Source of the DNA: Alphaproteobacteria bacterium
GTDB taxonomy: Bacteria; Pseudomonadota; Alphaproteobacteria; SHVW01
DNA length: 50,387 bases
NCBI GenBank assembly: GCA_009694085.1
Contig: SHVW01000006.1
Location: 1 to 50,387, forward strand
Direction of reading: 5' to 3'
Shown here: one piece after another, positions 1 through 10,370 of the stretch
Numbering within the stretch: the stretch's first letter is position 1
How the letters are laid out: each line of letters begins with the position of its first letter
Program-made: the position numbers and the translations under genes
The notes under the pieces: model-generated
Databases searched by the model: none
Told to the model about the DNA's origin: nothing
The model's input: only the letters and a program-made list of their open reading frames with translations

Positions 1-2
1 CC

Positions 3-86
3 GACAGATACCGCTATCCGAGAGCCGCCTACGCCGCCAAGTTCGCCATCGTCGCCAGCATCGTCAATCTCGTCACAGGCTTTTGA
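3..86 (+). CDS. C-terminal end of a truncated upstream ORF (hydrophobic tail ...AAKFAIVASIVNLVTGF*)
   Basis: Open frame from window start to TGA at 84-86 with a hydrophobic C-terminus; partial at window edge. Confidence 0.35.
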   Translation, partial: DRYRYPRAAYAAKFAIVASIVNLVTGF

Positions 87-771
87 AGCGGTGGAGCTTC
101 GCCCACCTCGCCGCCGCCCTACGCCAAAGCTACTTTTGCAACAGGTCTACTCTTGGACCTGGGTTTATCTGGAAACCCACTACAACTCTTGACGAAACTT
201 GGTTGCGAGGACTTGTACCGTACCTAAAGGATCGCACGATCACGAATATTGTTCCCGCACCAGGCGGTTCGGACGAGAGTATTCGATACATGACCTTCAA
301 CATCGATGGAGCCCCTTGTGTCGGTTTCTCGATTCTTGCTGGAAGATTCGGGGGGCTTCGAACAGCGGCAGTAGCGGAGGTGTCACTGGCGTATCCGGCT
401 ATTATTGTGGCCTCAAGGGCGCATCTCAACTCGACGCTGCTACGATCAATTCGGTCATGGCAGGTTGGCGCGTAATCGAAAAAGGCGTCGTCATTGCTAG
501 TCCTCCTGCTTCGCTTGTGGAGGCGGCCAAGAAAGTGGGTGTCAGCGCGAGTGTACCTTCATCTCCGCCGCCACAACCTACAGCGCCACCAACTGTAACG
601 TCTCCGGTGATCAATCCAGTTACCACTGGAGTCAGCACGCCCACGCAGCAACCAGGCCGCAGCAGTGATGCCGCCGCACGCCTACCGGAACTCCAAAAGC
701 TTCTGGACCAAAAACTGATATCGCCCGAAGAGTTCGGAACGAAGCGAAAGGCCATTTTAGACGCGCTGTAA
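83..771 (+). pseudogene. SHOCT-like C-terminal domain protein, apparently frameshifted
   Basis: Frame of 83..475 (…NIDGAPCVGFSILAGRFGG) continues sensibly in the frame of 199..771 (GASNSGSSGGVTGVSGYYCGLKG…LPELQKLLDQKLISPEEFGTKRKAILDAL); junction at G6 run 350-355; C-terminus looks SHOCT-like. Confidence 0.5.
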
Positions 772-824
772 AAGCTCTCTTCGAGCCAATGGGCGAGGCT
801 TGGCGCAAGCATACAAAGTGACGC

Positions 825-1862
825 CTACACCTTCGTCCCCCGCCGCCGCATCAGCCACTGAATCAAAAACGGCATCGTCAGCACCACGCTGATCATGCGG
901 GTGGCGTGATGGGTCGACACGAAAGCCGTATCGATGTCGAGAGCCAGCGCCACCAGGCTCATCTCCGCCAGCCCACCCGGCGCGAAGGATAGGACCAGGC
1001 TCTGCATGCTGAGCCCGGTCAGGTGGTGGAGCACCCAGGCGAAGACGACGGTCAGGCTGAGCAGGATCGCGGCCGATGCGCTGCCGGCCACCGCCATTCG
1101 CCTGACCTCGGCGAAGGGTACGCCGGCGAAGCGCGCGCCGACCGCCGAACCCATCACAACCTGCGCGAGGGCCACGATCTCCCAAGGCGGGCGATGGGAG
1201 CTGAGTCCGGTCAGGTGGACGATGGCGCTCAAACCCAGCGGCCCGATCAAGGGGGCAGCCGGCAGCTTCAGCCAGGTGGCGGCGAAATACCCGGCGACGC
1301 CGCAGGCGGCGAGCAGAGCGAACTCCGCAGGATCGAAAGCGAACAGGCCGAGGCCCGGGACTGACTGAACAGGCGGCACATAGCCCTCGACGAAGCGGAA
1401 CCAGAAGGGCAGTACCATCACCACGATGAACACGCGGGTGGAATGGCTGAGCGCTACCAGGCGGTCATCGGCGCCGTTCGCTTGGGCCAGCACGACCATT
1501 TCACCCAGCCCGCCCGGTGTCGCACATAGCAAAGAGGTCAAGGGATCGTGGCCGAAGGATTTACGGAACAGGATCAGGACCAGCAGGGTCGCGGCCACGA
1601 CATAGACGATCACGCCGATCAGGCTGATGGCCCAGGCCTCCAGGCGCGGCAGCACGTCGGGGGTGAAGGCGCTGCCCAACATGACGGCAATCACGACCAC
1701 CATGGTCTGGCGCAGCTTGCCCGGCACGCGCTGGGGCACGCCGGCGATCGAGGCCGCCGTGGTCGCCGCCATGGCGCCCAGCATCCAGGGCAACGGCAGG
1801 CGCAGCCAGTCGAACAGCGCGCCGCCGAGCGTGCCGATCGCCAGCGCGGTTAGAATCGGCAT
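825..1862 (-). CDS. AbrB family membrane protein/transporter
   Basis: MPILTALAIGTLGGALFDWLRLPLPWMLGAM…, two repeated hydrophobic halves typical of AbrB-type membrane proteins; the longer ORF to 2696 is upstream shadow sequence. Confidence 0.8.
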   Translation of the reverse strand: MPILTALAIGTLGGALFDWLRLPLPWMLGAMAATTAASIAGVPQRVPGKLRQTMVVVIAVMLGSAFTPDVLPRLEAWAISLIGVIVYVVAATLLVLILFRKSFGHDPLTSLLCATPGGLGEMVVLAQANGADDRLVALSHSTRVFIVVMVLPFWFRFVEGYVPPVQSVPGLGLFAFDPAEFALLAACGVAGYFAATWLKLPAAPLIGPLGLSAIVHLTGLSSHRPPWEIVALAQVVMGSAVGARFAGVPFAEVRRMAVAGSASAAILLSLTVVFAWVLHHLTGLSMQSLVLSFAPGGLAEMSLVALALDIDTAFVSTHHATRMISVVLTMPFLIQWLMRRRGTKV

Positions 1863-1900
1863 GACAGCGCGGCGCCCAGGGCGCCCAGATTCTTGGAGGC

Positions 1901-2848
1901 TCAGACGAAGCGGCCGAGGCGCACTGCGGTCTGGCCCTTGGTCAACCAGCGCGAGGGCATGATCAGCACGCAATTGTCGTAGGGCGTCAGCACGTCGCGC
2001 CCGCTGTCGCGGCCGAGCACGGTGCCCTTGCGCGCGATCACCTCCATGCCCTTGAAGTCTTGGACGAACTGGAAATCCTCGCTCGCCACGGTGATCGCGT
2101 CGGTGATTTCGATCACTTTCTGCGGCACGTCGGCCTTCTTGCTGTGGCGCGCGATGAAGGCGGGGTCGATGATGTCGGTATGCTTGAGGAAGCGAAGCGT
2201 GGACTCGATCGCCACCTCGACGCTGTTGCGCTCCCAATGCTGGCCGCATTCGATCAGCATGGCATTGCGCTTGTCTGTGCCATCGCCGAAGAAGCGATAG
2301 TCGCGCAGCCGCTTGCCAGCGGCATGACCCTGATCGCTGACCACGATTTCGGGATAGGCCATGGCACGGGCGAGTTGACGGCCTTTCTCCAGCGGGCCGC
2401 TCAGCAGCAAGGGCACGGTTTTGTGCTGCATGGAGTGGATGTCGAAGAGGTAATCGACGGTATCGACGATCGGCCGGATCTGGCGCGCCCGGCGCAGTTC
2501 CACCGAATCGCGCGGGCCGTCGAGCACCGCCTCGGCCCAAACCCGATTGAAATCCTCGTCGACGAAACGCGAGGTCGTGGGATTGGCCGGGTCGAATTTG
2601 TTGAAGGCGGCGATATTGTTGAACCCCAGGGTCAGCTTGCCGCGCACGGGCCGCACATTGTTGCCGAATAGGAAATCGAGTGCGATGGCACCGCACAACT
2701 CGTTGCCATGGGTGACGGCGGCGATCATGACATGAGGGCCGGGCTGGCCGCTGTCGAAGGTGGTCACGTACTCGACGCCTGTGTTGCCGGCGCGATAGGC
2801 CGCGATATCGGGGGCCTTCAATTCGATCGGGTAGATGTCCTGGGGCAA
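1901..2848 (-). CDS. Succinylglutamate desuccinylase/aspartoacylase family (M14-like) deacylase
   Basis: AAVTHGNELCGAIAL, DEDFNRVW, DIHSMQ Zn-peptidase-like motifs; probable TTG start at 2848 preceded by AGGAG; the annotated ATG at 2932 would overlap the next gene. Confidence 0.75.
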   Translation of the reverse strand: MPQDIYPIELKAPDIAAYRAGNTGVEYVTTFDSGQPGPHVMIAAVTHGNELCGAIALDFLFGNNVRPVRGKLTLGFNNIAAFNKFDPANPTTSRFVDEDFNRVWAEAVLDGPRDSVELRRARQIRPIVDTVDYLFDIHSMQHKTVPLLLSGPLEKGRQLARAMAYPEIVVSDQGHAAGKRLRDYRFFGDGTDKRNAMLIECGQHWERNSVEVAIESTLRFLKHTDIIDPAFIARHSKKADVPQKVIEITDAITVASEDFQFVQDFKGMEVIARKGTVLGRDSGRDVLTPYDNCVLIMPSRWLTKGQTAVRLGRFV

Positions 2849-2858
2849 ATCGGCTCTC

Positions 2859-4025
2859 CTATTGGGCGCAGACTCTGTCCATGAGCCTGTGCAGAAAGGT
2901 TTCGCACTGGGCGAGATGGTCGAGGCTGACATACTCGTTCGGCTTATGCGCCATGTCGATATCGCCGGGGCCGCAGACGATGGTTTCGATGCCGGCTTCC
3001 TGGAAGCGGCCGGCCTCGGTACCGAAGGCGACCTTGGCGACCGCGTTGGCGCCGGTCAGCGCCTTGCCCAGCTGTACAGCTTCCGCGCTCTCATCCATAG
3101 CGAGACCCGGGATTTCCGACAGCTCCTCCCAGGTAAAGCCGCTTTCGGCATGAACGGTGCGCATCTCCGGCAGCAGCTTAACCTCGGCGAAGGATTTGAC
3201 CTCGGCGAACAGGGTTTCGGGATTGTCGCCGGGGATGTAGCGGAACTCGAAATCGAAATGGCAATCGAGCGGCACGATGTTGAGCGCCGTGCCGCCCTGG
3301 ATGATTCCGGTATGGGCGGTGGTGTGGGGGATGTCGAAATCGCGGTTATAAGGTCCGCGGTCGCGGAAGCGCCGCGCCATGCCCTTGAGATAGGCGACGA
3401 TTTCGCAAGCCACCTCGACCGCGTTGACGCCAAGGGGGGCGAGGGAGGAATGACATTCCAGCCCGCGTACCCGGCAACGCCAAGATTTCTTGCCCTTGTG
3501 CGCGATCACCAGCTTCATGCCGGTGGGCTCGCCGACGATGCAGGTCTTGGGCCGGATGCCGGCCTGCTTGAGATCGGCGATCAGCCGGGTCACGCCGATG
3601 CAGCCGACCTCCTCGTCATAGGAAAAGGCGAGGTGGATCGGCACTTTCGGCTTGCGCCGGATGAACTCGGGCACGAGTGCCAGCACGATGGCGACAAAGC
3701 TCTTCATGTCGCAGGTGCCGCGGCCGAACAGCTTGCCGTCTTTTTCCACCGCCTTGAACGGATCGGTGGTCCAGGGTTGGCCGTCCACGGGCACCACGTC
3801 GGTATGGCCGGAGAGCACGATGCCGGGGCCGGTCGCGGGGCCCAGCGTGGCGAACAAATTCGCTTTGCGCCGGTCGTCGTCATAGGTCAGCCGGCTCTCG
3901 ATGCCGAAACCGGCGAGGTAGGTTTTGACCCAACCGATCAGCTCCAAATTGGAATCGCGGCTGGTCGTGTCGTAGCCGATCAGGCGGCGAATCATCTCCA
4001 GGCTGGCGTCGGTCGGTCGTGGCAC
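2859..4025 (-). CDS. argE: Acetylornithine deacetylase (ArgE)-like M20 peptidase
   Basis: LSGHTDVVPVDGQPW, GRGTCDMKSFVA, CGPGDIDMAHKPNEYV motifs. Confidence 0.85.
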   Translation of the reverse strand: MPRPTDASLEMIRRLIGYDTTSRDSNLELIGWVKTYLAGFGIESRLTYDDDRRKANLFATLGPATGPGIVLSGHTDVVPVDGQPWTTDPFKAVEKDGKLFGRGTCDMKSFVAIVLALVPEFIRRKPKVPIHLAFSYDEEVGCIGVTRLIADLKQAGIRPKTCIVGEPTGMKLVIAHKGKKSWRCRVRGLECHSSLAPLGVNAVEVACEIVAYLKGMARRFRDRGPYNRDFDIPHTTAHTGIIQGGTALNIVPLDCHFDFEFRYIPGDNPETLFAEVKSFAEVKLLPEMRTVHAESGFTWEELSEIPGLAMDESAEAVQLGKALTGANAVAKVAFGTEAGRFQEAGIETIVCGPGDIDMAHKPNEYVSLDHLAQCETFLHRLMDRVCAQ

Positions 4026-4190
4026 TCGGAATCTCCGCGGGGCGGTTGCATCGACAGGGCGGTAGCCTAAGCCTTGGGATGGGCGGAATAAACACCTATT
4101 CGCGCCGTCGTTCCGCCTGCAACGGCTGTCGCAAGGAGCCCGGATGCCATGCTATCTATGGCGCCGATCCATCCATCACAGGAGCATGCA

Positions 4191-4487
4191 ATGGCCAAGG
4201 CCTACTGGATTTCCGCCTATCGTTCCATTTCCAATCCCGACGCGCTTGCCGCCTATGCCAAGCTGGCCGGTCCGGCGCTCGCGGCGGCTGGGGGCCGTTT
4301 CTTGGCGCGCGGCATGGCGGCCGAGGTCATGGAGGCCGGCGTGATGCAGCGGACCGTACTGATCGAGTTCGACAGCGTGGCGCAGGCGGTCGCGGCTTAT
4401 AGCAGCCCTGGCTATCAGGCGGCGCTGGCCGCGCTGGGCGAGAACGCGGTCGAGCGCGATATCCGCATTGTCGAAGGCGTGGCTTAG
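4191..4487 (+). CDS. DUF1330 domain protein
   Basis: MAKAYWISAYRSISNPDALAAYAKLAGPALAAAGGRFLARG… small-family signature; SD-like AGGAG upstream. Confidence 0.75.
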   Translation: MAKAYWISAYRSISNPDALAAYAKLAGPALAAAGGRFLARGMAAEVMEAGVMQRTVLIEFDSVAQAVAAYSSPGYQAALAALGENAVERDIRIVEGVA

Positions 4488-4598
4488 CGCTTCGGCGCTT
4501 ATTGCAAACCCGGCCGGACTCCTGCATCCTTCGCCGAAAGCATAAGCGCGCTGCCGGGCTGACAGGGATCCGGCGCGACGTCCATTAGGAGATCGGAC

Positions 4599-6170
4599 AT
4601 GAAGAGAATTTTCGCCGCCACGGGCGCGGGGCTGGCGGCCGCCGTATTTCTGGCATCCGCGGTTGCGGCTGCTGAGATCACTATCGGCCTTGGCGCCGAT
4701 GTGACCTCTATGGATCCGCACTACCACACCCTCAGCCCCAACAACAATATCGCCACCCATGTGTTCGGCACGCTGATCGATCAGGATGAGATGCAGAAGC
4801 TGAAACCGGGCCTGGCAGAATCCTGGCGCATCATCGATGACAGCACCTGGGAGTTCAAGCTGCGCCGGGGCGTCAAATTCCACGATGGATCCGATTTCAC
4901 GGCCGATGACGTGGTTGCCACCCTGGCACGCGTGCCAGCCGTGCCGAATAGCCCGGCGGCCTTCACCATCTACACCAAGTCGATCGCCGGCGTGAGCGTG
5001 GTCGATCCCCATACCATGATAGTCAAGACCGCCGGTCCCTACCCCCTGTTGCCGACCGACCTGAGCAACATCTTCATCATCTCCCAGAAGCAGGCCAAGG
5101 CGGCGACGGAGGACTTCAACGCGGGCAAAGCCATGAACGGCACGGGACCGTTCAAATTTGCCAGCTGGGCGAGGGGCGATCGCATCAATCTCGTGCGCAA
5201 TGACGGCTATTGGGGCCCGAAGCCCGCCTGGGACAAGGTGACGTTCAAGCTGATCACCAACGACCCCTCGCGCGTTGCGGCGCTGCTGGCCGGGGATCTC
5301 AATGCCATCGAGATCGTGCCCACCGCGGACATGGCGAAACTCAAGACCAACAAGGACATCAATATTTTCCGCGTTGTGTCCAATCGCATCATCTTCTTTC
5401 ACCTCGACACGGATCGCGATGTTTCGCCTTTCGTGACCGACAAGCAGGGCAAGCCGCTCGATCGCAATCCGCTCAAGGATCTGCGCGTGCGCAAGGCGTT
5501 ATCGAAGGCGCTCAATCGCCCCGGCATCGTCGATCGCGTCATGGAAGGCGAGGCAATTCCAGCGGGTCAGCTTCTGCCCGATGGATTCTACGGCACCAGC
5601 CCCAACCTCAAGCCCGAGGCTTACGATGTCGAAGGCGCGCGCAAGCTGTTGGCCGAGGCAGGCTATCCCCAGGGCTTCGCCATAACCATCCATGGCCCCA
5701 ACAATCGCTACGTCAATGACGAGAAGATCGTGCAGGCCGCAGCCCAGATGTTCGCTCGCATCGGCGTGGATGCCAAGGTCGAAACCATGCCGAGCAACGT
5801 GTTCTTCACGCGTGCCAACAAGCTGGAATTCAGCTTCATGCTGGTTGGTTGGGGTTCGGGCACGGGCGAAGTGTCCTCGCCCCTGCGCTCGCTGTTGGCG
5901 ACCTTCGATGCCGCGCGCGGCATGGGCACGGCCAATCGCGGCCGCTACTCCAACAAGCAGATGGACGCCTTGCTCGACCAGGCGCTGGCAACCGTGGACG
6001 ACGCCAAGCGCGAAAAGCTGCTGCAACAGGCGAGCGAGGTCGCGATCAACAATCTGGGCATTATTCCCCTGCATTACCAGGTCAATAGCTGGGCGACCCG
6101 CAAGGGGGTCATGTATGTGCCGCGCACCGACGAAAACACGCTGGCCCTCGAATTCAAGCCGAGATCGTGA
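4599..6170 (+). CDS. ABC transporter substrate-binding protein, family 5 (peptide/oligopeptide type)
   Basis: Signal peptide; WEFKLRRGVKFHDGSDFTADDVV motif of SBP_bac_5. Confidence 0.9.
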   Translation: MKRIFAATGAGLAAAVFLASAVAAAEITIGLGADVTSMDPHYHTLSPNNNIATHVFGTLIDQDEMQKLKPGLAESWRIIDDSTWEFKLRRGVKFHDGSDFTADDVVATLARVPAVPNSPAAFTIYTKSIAGVSVVDPHTMIVKTAGPYPLLPTDLSNIFIISQKQAKAATEDFNAGKAMNGTGPFKFASWARGDRINLVRNDGYWGPKPAWDKVTFKLITNDPSRVAALLAGDLNAIEIVPTADMAKLKTNKDINIFRVVSNRIIFFHLDTDRDVSPFVTDKQGKPLDRNPLKDLRVRKALSKALNRPGIVDRVMEGEAIPAGQLLPDGFYGTSPNLKPEAYDVEGARKLLAEAGYPQGFAITIHGPNNRYVNDEKIVQAAAQMFARIGVDAKVETMPSNVFFTRANKLEFSFMLVGWGSGTGEVSSPLRSLLATFDAARGMGTANRGRYSNKQMDALLDQALATVDDAKREKLLQQASEVAINNLGIIPLHYQVNSWATRKGVMYVPRTDENTLALEFKPRS

Positions 6171-6205
6171 GCCGCACCACCTAGTCCGGACGGGAAAGCC
6201 CGCAC

Positions 6206-7183
6206 ATGCCGGTCTATTTCATCCGCCGCATGATGCAGAGCGTGCTCGTGCTCTTCGTGATGTCGCTGCTGGTCTTCGTCGGCGTGTTCGCGATCGGCAA
6301 CCCGATCGACATCCTGATCAGCCCCGAGGCGGACCAGCATGAGATTGAGCGGGCGACCCGGGCGCTCGGTCTGGACAAGCCGCTATGGGAACAGTACGGC
6401 CTGTTCGTGGTCAATGCGCTCAAGGGCGATCTCGGCCGCTCCTTCGTGTTCAACATCCCGGCGATCGACCTGATCCTGCAACGCATGCCTGCGACCATGG
6501 AATTGGCAATCACCGCCACCTTCATGGGCGTGCTGCTCGGCATTCCACTCGGCATGTGGGCCGGTCTCAGGCCCGAAAGCTTCAGCGGCAAGCTGATCAT
6601 GTCGGGTTCGATTCTAGGTTTCAGCCTGCCGACCTTCTGGGTCGGGCTGATGCTGATCATGATCTTCGCGGTCTTTCTCGGTTGGCTGCCCTCCACGGGG
6701 CGCGGGCAGACGCGCGAGTTCCTGGGCGTGCACCTCAGTATTCTGACCTGGGACGGTTTGCGCCATCTGGCCATGCCAGCGTTCAACCTGGCCCTGTTCA
6801 AGCTGTCCCTGGTCATCCGCCTGGCGCGCGCGGGCACGCGTGAGGCGATCTTGCAAGACTACGTCAAGTTTGCACGGGCCAAAGGGGTTAGCTCGAGGCG
6901 GATCATCGGCGTCCATGTGTTCAAGAACATCATGATTCCGATCGTGACTGTGCTGGGGCTGGAGCTGGGCTCGACGATCGCCTTTGCCGTGGTTACCGAA
7001 ACCGTGTTTGCCTGGCCCGGAATGGGCAAGCTGATCATCGATTCGATCAACCTCTTGGACCGACCGGTCATCGTTGCCTATCTCATGGTCATCGTGTTCA
7101 TGTTTATCTTCATCAATCTTGTGGTCGACCTGCTCTATTCCGTGCTCGACCCGCGCGTACGTATCTCGGAGTCCAAGGGATGA
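6206..7183 (+). CDS. ABC transporter permease (DppB/OppB type)
   Basis: Multi-TM, EAILQDYVKFARAKGVSSRRIIGVHVFKN permease EAA loop. Confidence 0.9.
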   Translation: MPVYFIRRMMQSVLVLFVMSLLVFVGVFAIGNPIDILISPEADQHEIERATRALGLDKPLWEQYGLFVVNALKGDLGRSFVFNIPAIDLILQRMPATMELAITATFMGVLLGIPLGMWAGLRPESFSGKLIMSGSILGFSLPTFWVGLMLIMIFAVFLGWLPSTGRGQTREFLGVHLSILTWDGLRHLAMPAFNLALFKLSLVIRLARAGTREAILQDYVKFARAKGVSSRRIIGVHVFKNIMIPIVTVLGLELGSTIAFAVVTETVFAWPGMGKLIIDSINLLDRPVIVAYLMVIVFMFIFINLVVDLLYSVLDPRVRISESKG

Positions 7184-8097
7184 CCGCGCCCGATACCGCA
7201 CTCGAACCTGCGCTGGCAGCGAAGCCGCAGACGCCGTTCCAGCGCTTCCTCGCCGATTTCTTCGACAGCAAAATAGCGACCGCAGGGCTCGTGGTGCTTG
7301 CCATCATTCTATTCGTGGCGATCTTCGCGCCCTGGATTTCGCCGCAGAATCCCTACGATTTGAGCAAGCTCGACATCATGGATGGCCGGCTGGAGCCAGG
7401 CACCAAGAGCATGGATGGCAAACCCTTCCTGCTCGGCACCGACGACCAGGGGCGCGACATGCTGAGCGCGATCTTCTACGGCCTGCGCACCAGCCTGGCC
7501 GTGGGCGTGACGGCGTCGTTCTGCGCCATGATTCTGGGCATGACCATGGGCCTGACCGCCGCCTATTTCGGCGGGCTGGTCGAAACGATCATCATGCGCA
7601 TCGTCGATATCCAGCTCAGCTTCCCCTCCATCCTGATTGCCCTGATCTTGCTGGCGGTATTGGGGCAGGGGGTGGACAAGATCATCATCGCGTTGATCGC
7701 CGTCCAGTGGGCCTATTACGCGCGCACGACGCGCGGTACGGCGCTGGTCGAGCGGCGCAAGGAGTATATCGAGGCCGCCCAATGCTTGGCCCTCGGCGAT
7801 CGCCGCGTTGTGTTTCGCCACCTGTTTCCGAACTGCCTGCCGCCGATCATCGTGGTCAACACGGTGTTGATCGCGAACGCGATCGCGCTTGAAGCGACTC
7901 TGTCCTTCCTGGGCCTGGGCCTGCCCATCACCGAACCCTCGCTCGGCCTGCTGATCGCCAACGGCTTTACCTATCTGCTCTCGGGCAAGTATTGGATCAG
8001 CTTCTTCCCCGGCGTCGCCCTATTGTTCACCATCGTCAGCATCAACCTGGTGGGCGATCAGCTGCGCGACGTGCTTAACCCGCGGCTCCAGAAATGA
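7180..8097 (+). CDS. ABC transporter permease (DppC/OppC type)
   Basis: LGTDDQGRDMLSAIFYGLRTSL…; ATGA overlap with upstream gene. Confidence 0.9.
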   Translation: MTAPDTALEPALAAKPQTPFQRFLADFFDSKIATAGLVVLAIILFVAIFAPWISPQNPYDLSKLDIMDGRLEPGTKSMDGKPFLLGTDDQGRDMLSAIFYGLRTSLAVGVTASFCAMILGMTMGLTAAYFGGLVETIIMRIVDIQLSFPSILIALILLAVLGQGVDKIIIALIAVQWAYYARTTRGTALVERRKEYIEAAQCLALGDRRVVFRHLFPNCLPPIIVVNTVLIANAIALEATLSFLGLGLPITEPSLGLLIANGFTYLLSGKYWISFFPGVALLFTIVSINLVGDQLRDVLNPRLQK

Positions 8098-9083
8098 CGG
8101 GTGGGAGCGACGCGCCGACGCTGGTCGTTGAGAACCTGCGCACCCATTTCTTCACCCGCGCCGGCGTGGTCAAGGCGGTGGACGATGTCAGCTTCACCGT
8201 GACCAAGGGCCGCATCCTGGGCTTGGTCGGCGAGTCGGGCTCGGGCAAGTCGATCACCGGCTTTTCCATTATCGGTCTGGTCGATCCGCCCGGCCGCGTG
8301 GTTGAAGGGCGCATCCTGTTTCAGGGCCGCGATCTCGCCAGCTTGGCTGAGAATGAGGCGCGCAAGCTGCGCGGCAGCCGTATCGCGATGATCTTCCAGG
8401 ACCCGATGATGACGCTCAATCCGGTCCTGCGCATCGACACCCAGATGATCGAGGCGGTCCAGGCCCATGAGCCGGTTGATCGCGAGACCGCTCGTCAACG
8501 CGCACGCGATGCCCTGGGCAAGGTGGGTATCCCCTCGCCGGATGAGCGGCTCAAGGCCTATCCGCACCAGTTCTCGGGCGGCATGCGCCAGCGTGTCGCC
8601 ATCGCCACGGCGCTGCTCCACAGGCCTGAACTGATCATCTGCGACGAGCCGACCACGGCGCTCGACGTGACCATCCAGGGCCAGATTCTCTACGAGATGC
8701 AGAAGCTGTGTCGGGATAGTGGCACGGCGCTGATCTGGATTACCCACGATCTCTCTGTGATCGCGGGGCTCGCCGACGAGGTCTGCGTCATGTATGCCGG
8801 CCGCATCGTCGAGGCCGGTACGGTGGATGAGGTGCTGGATCGGCCACTCCATCCCTACACGCTCGGCCTGATCGGCTCGGTGCCCAGTCGAAATGTGCGG
8901 GGGCGGCCACTGGCGCAAATTCCCGGCATGACGCCCTCGCTGCTGTCTCTGCCGCCGGGTTGCGCCTTTCGGACGCGCTGCGAGCGCGCCGACGCGGCCT
9001 GCATGGAAGCGCCCGCGATCACACTGCCGCTGGCCAACCGACCGATCCGTTGTGTCCATCCCAATCTGGCGGCCTCGTCATGA
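8094..9083 (+). CDS. Peptide ABC transporter ATP-binding protein (DppD/OppD type)
   Basis: GESGSGKS Walker A, FSGGMRQR signature, [10 protein letters not shown] Walker B, Cys-rich C-terminus. Confidence 0.92.
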   Translation: MTGGSDAPTLVVENLRTHFFTRAGVVKAVDDVSFTVTKGRILGLVGESGSGKSITGFSIIGLVDPPGRVVEGRILFQGRDLASLAENEARKLRGSRIAMIFQDPMMTLNPVLRIDTQMIEAVQAHEPVDRETARQRARDALGKVGIPSPDERLKAYPHQFSGGMRQRVAIATALLHRPELIICDEPTTALDVTIQGQILYEMQKLCRDSGTALIWITHDLSVIAGLADEVCVMYAGRIVEAGTVDEVLDRPLHPYTLGLIGSVPSRNVRGRPLAQIPGMTPSLLSLPPGCAFRTRCERADAACMEAPAITLPLANRPIRCVHPNLAASS

Positions 9084-10084
9084 ACCCGCCGGTACCGATG
9101 CTGGAGTTGCGCCAGGTGTCCAAGCGTTTCGTCAAACGCTTGGACACAGCAGCGAAGCTCGGCAACTTTTTCGGCGCCGGCATGCGCGAAGAGGTGGTTC
9201 ATGCGGTCGACAAGGTCAGTTTGGCCATCAATCCCGGCGAGGTCGTCGGCCTCGTCGGTGAATCCGGCTGCGGTAAGTCTACGCTGGGGCGCATCGTCGC
9301 CGGCATCCATCAGGCCAATGAGGGCGAGCGTCTGTGGCATGGCCGCGTGATCGCCGACATGCCCGCCGCGGAGGCGCGCGCGACCGAGTTGAAGATCCAG
9401 ATGATCTTCCAAGACCCGTTCGCTTCGCTCAATCCCCGCATGCGGGTGGCCGACATTATCGGCGAGGCTCCCGTTGTCCATGGCATGGTCAAGCTGGACG
9501 AGTTTGACGACTATCTCGACCAAACCATGCGGCGCGTTGGTCTCGATCCCGGTTTCAAGCGGCGCTATCCTCATCAGTTCTCCGGCGGCCAGCGCGCACG
9601 CATCGGTATTGCTCGCGCGCTGGCGGTCAAACCGGAGTTCCTGGTGTGCGACGAGGCGGTCGCGGCGCTCGACGTATCGATTCAGGCTCAGGTGCTCAAC
9701 CTGTTTATGAAGCTGCGCGCCGATCTCAGCCTGACTTATCTGTTCATCAGCCACGATCTCGGCGTGGTCGAGCATCTGTCCGATCGGGTCGTGATCATGT
9801 ATCTCGGCCGGGTCGTCGAGATCGCGCCCGCCGACGACCTGTTTCGCGGTCCCAATCATCCCTATGCCCAGGCCTTGCTCGCCGAGGTGCCGCGGTTGGA
9901 AACCCGGCGCCGTCGCTTCGAGCCGGTCAAGGGTGAGATACCCTCGCCACTCGATCCACCTACGGGTTGCCACTTCCATCCGCGCTGTCCACATGCGACG
10001 GAACGCTGCAAGCGCGAGGCGCCGGTCTTGCGGGAGATCGCGCCCCAACGCTGGTCCGCCTGCCACCTCAACGACGCAACGTGA
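9080..10084 (+). CDS. Peptide ABC transporter ATP-binding protein (DppF/OppF type)
   Basis: [34 protein letters not shown]-terminal [14 protein letters not shown] start overlap at 9080. Confidence 0.9.
   Translation: MNPPVPMLELRQVSKRFVKRLDTAAKLGNFFGAGMREEVVHAVDKVSLAINPGEVVGLVGESGCGKSTLGRIVAGIHQANEGERLWHGRVIADMPAAEARATELKIQMIFQDPFASLNPRMRVADIIGEAPVVHGMVKLDEFDDYLDQTMRRVGLDPGFKRRYPHQFSGGQRARIGIARALAVKPEFLVCDEAVAALDVSIQAQVLNLFMKLRADLSLTYLFISHDLGVVEHLSDRVVIMYLGRVVEIAPADDLFRGPNHPYAQALLAEVPRLETRRRRFEPVKGEIPSPLDPPTGCHFHPRCPHATERCKREAPVLREIAPQRWSACHLNDAT
9116..9147 (+). repeat. Perfect 14-bp inverted repeat (hairpin) inside the OppF-type ORF
   Basis: GTGTCCAAGCGTTT-CGTC-AAACGCTTGGACAC; 14/14 complementary arms, 4-nt loop. 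Confidence 0.9.
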
Positions 10085-10093
10085 TCATCCGCG

Positions 10094-10351
10094 ATGCGCC
10101 ATGAAACCCCGGGCGTGCTGTTCCGCCACGATCCCCTGACCGAGCCGCTTCCCCTGGTGTTCGACTCGCCCCATAGCGGGCGCGTCTATCCCGCCGATTT
10201 CCGTTTTACCGCACCCGACTATGTGGTGCGTACGGCGGAGGACACCCATGTGGACGAGCTGCCCGGCCACGGCGCCACCTTGATCGGCGCGCTATTCCCG
10301 CGCGCCTATATCGATCCCAACCGCCACCTCGCCGACATCGATGCCACGTAG
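10094..10351 (+). pseudogene. N-terminal fragment of N-formylglutamate amidohydrolase
   Basis: [16 protein letters not shown]…GATLIGALFPRAYIDPNRHLADID matches the FGase N-terminal region, then stops after about 85 aa. Confidence 0.65.
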
Positions 10352-10370
10352 CGTAACGGTCGGAGGGTTC

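Noticed and set aside
1862-2696. N-terminal extension of the AbrB ORF to 623 aa
   Set aside because: The extension is an alternate-frame reading of the M14-type deacylase; AbrB starts at MPILTALAIG (1862).
2835-4070. 411-aa plus-strand ORF opposite ArgE-like gene
   Set aside because: Antisense shadow; M20 motifs are on the minus strand.
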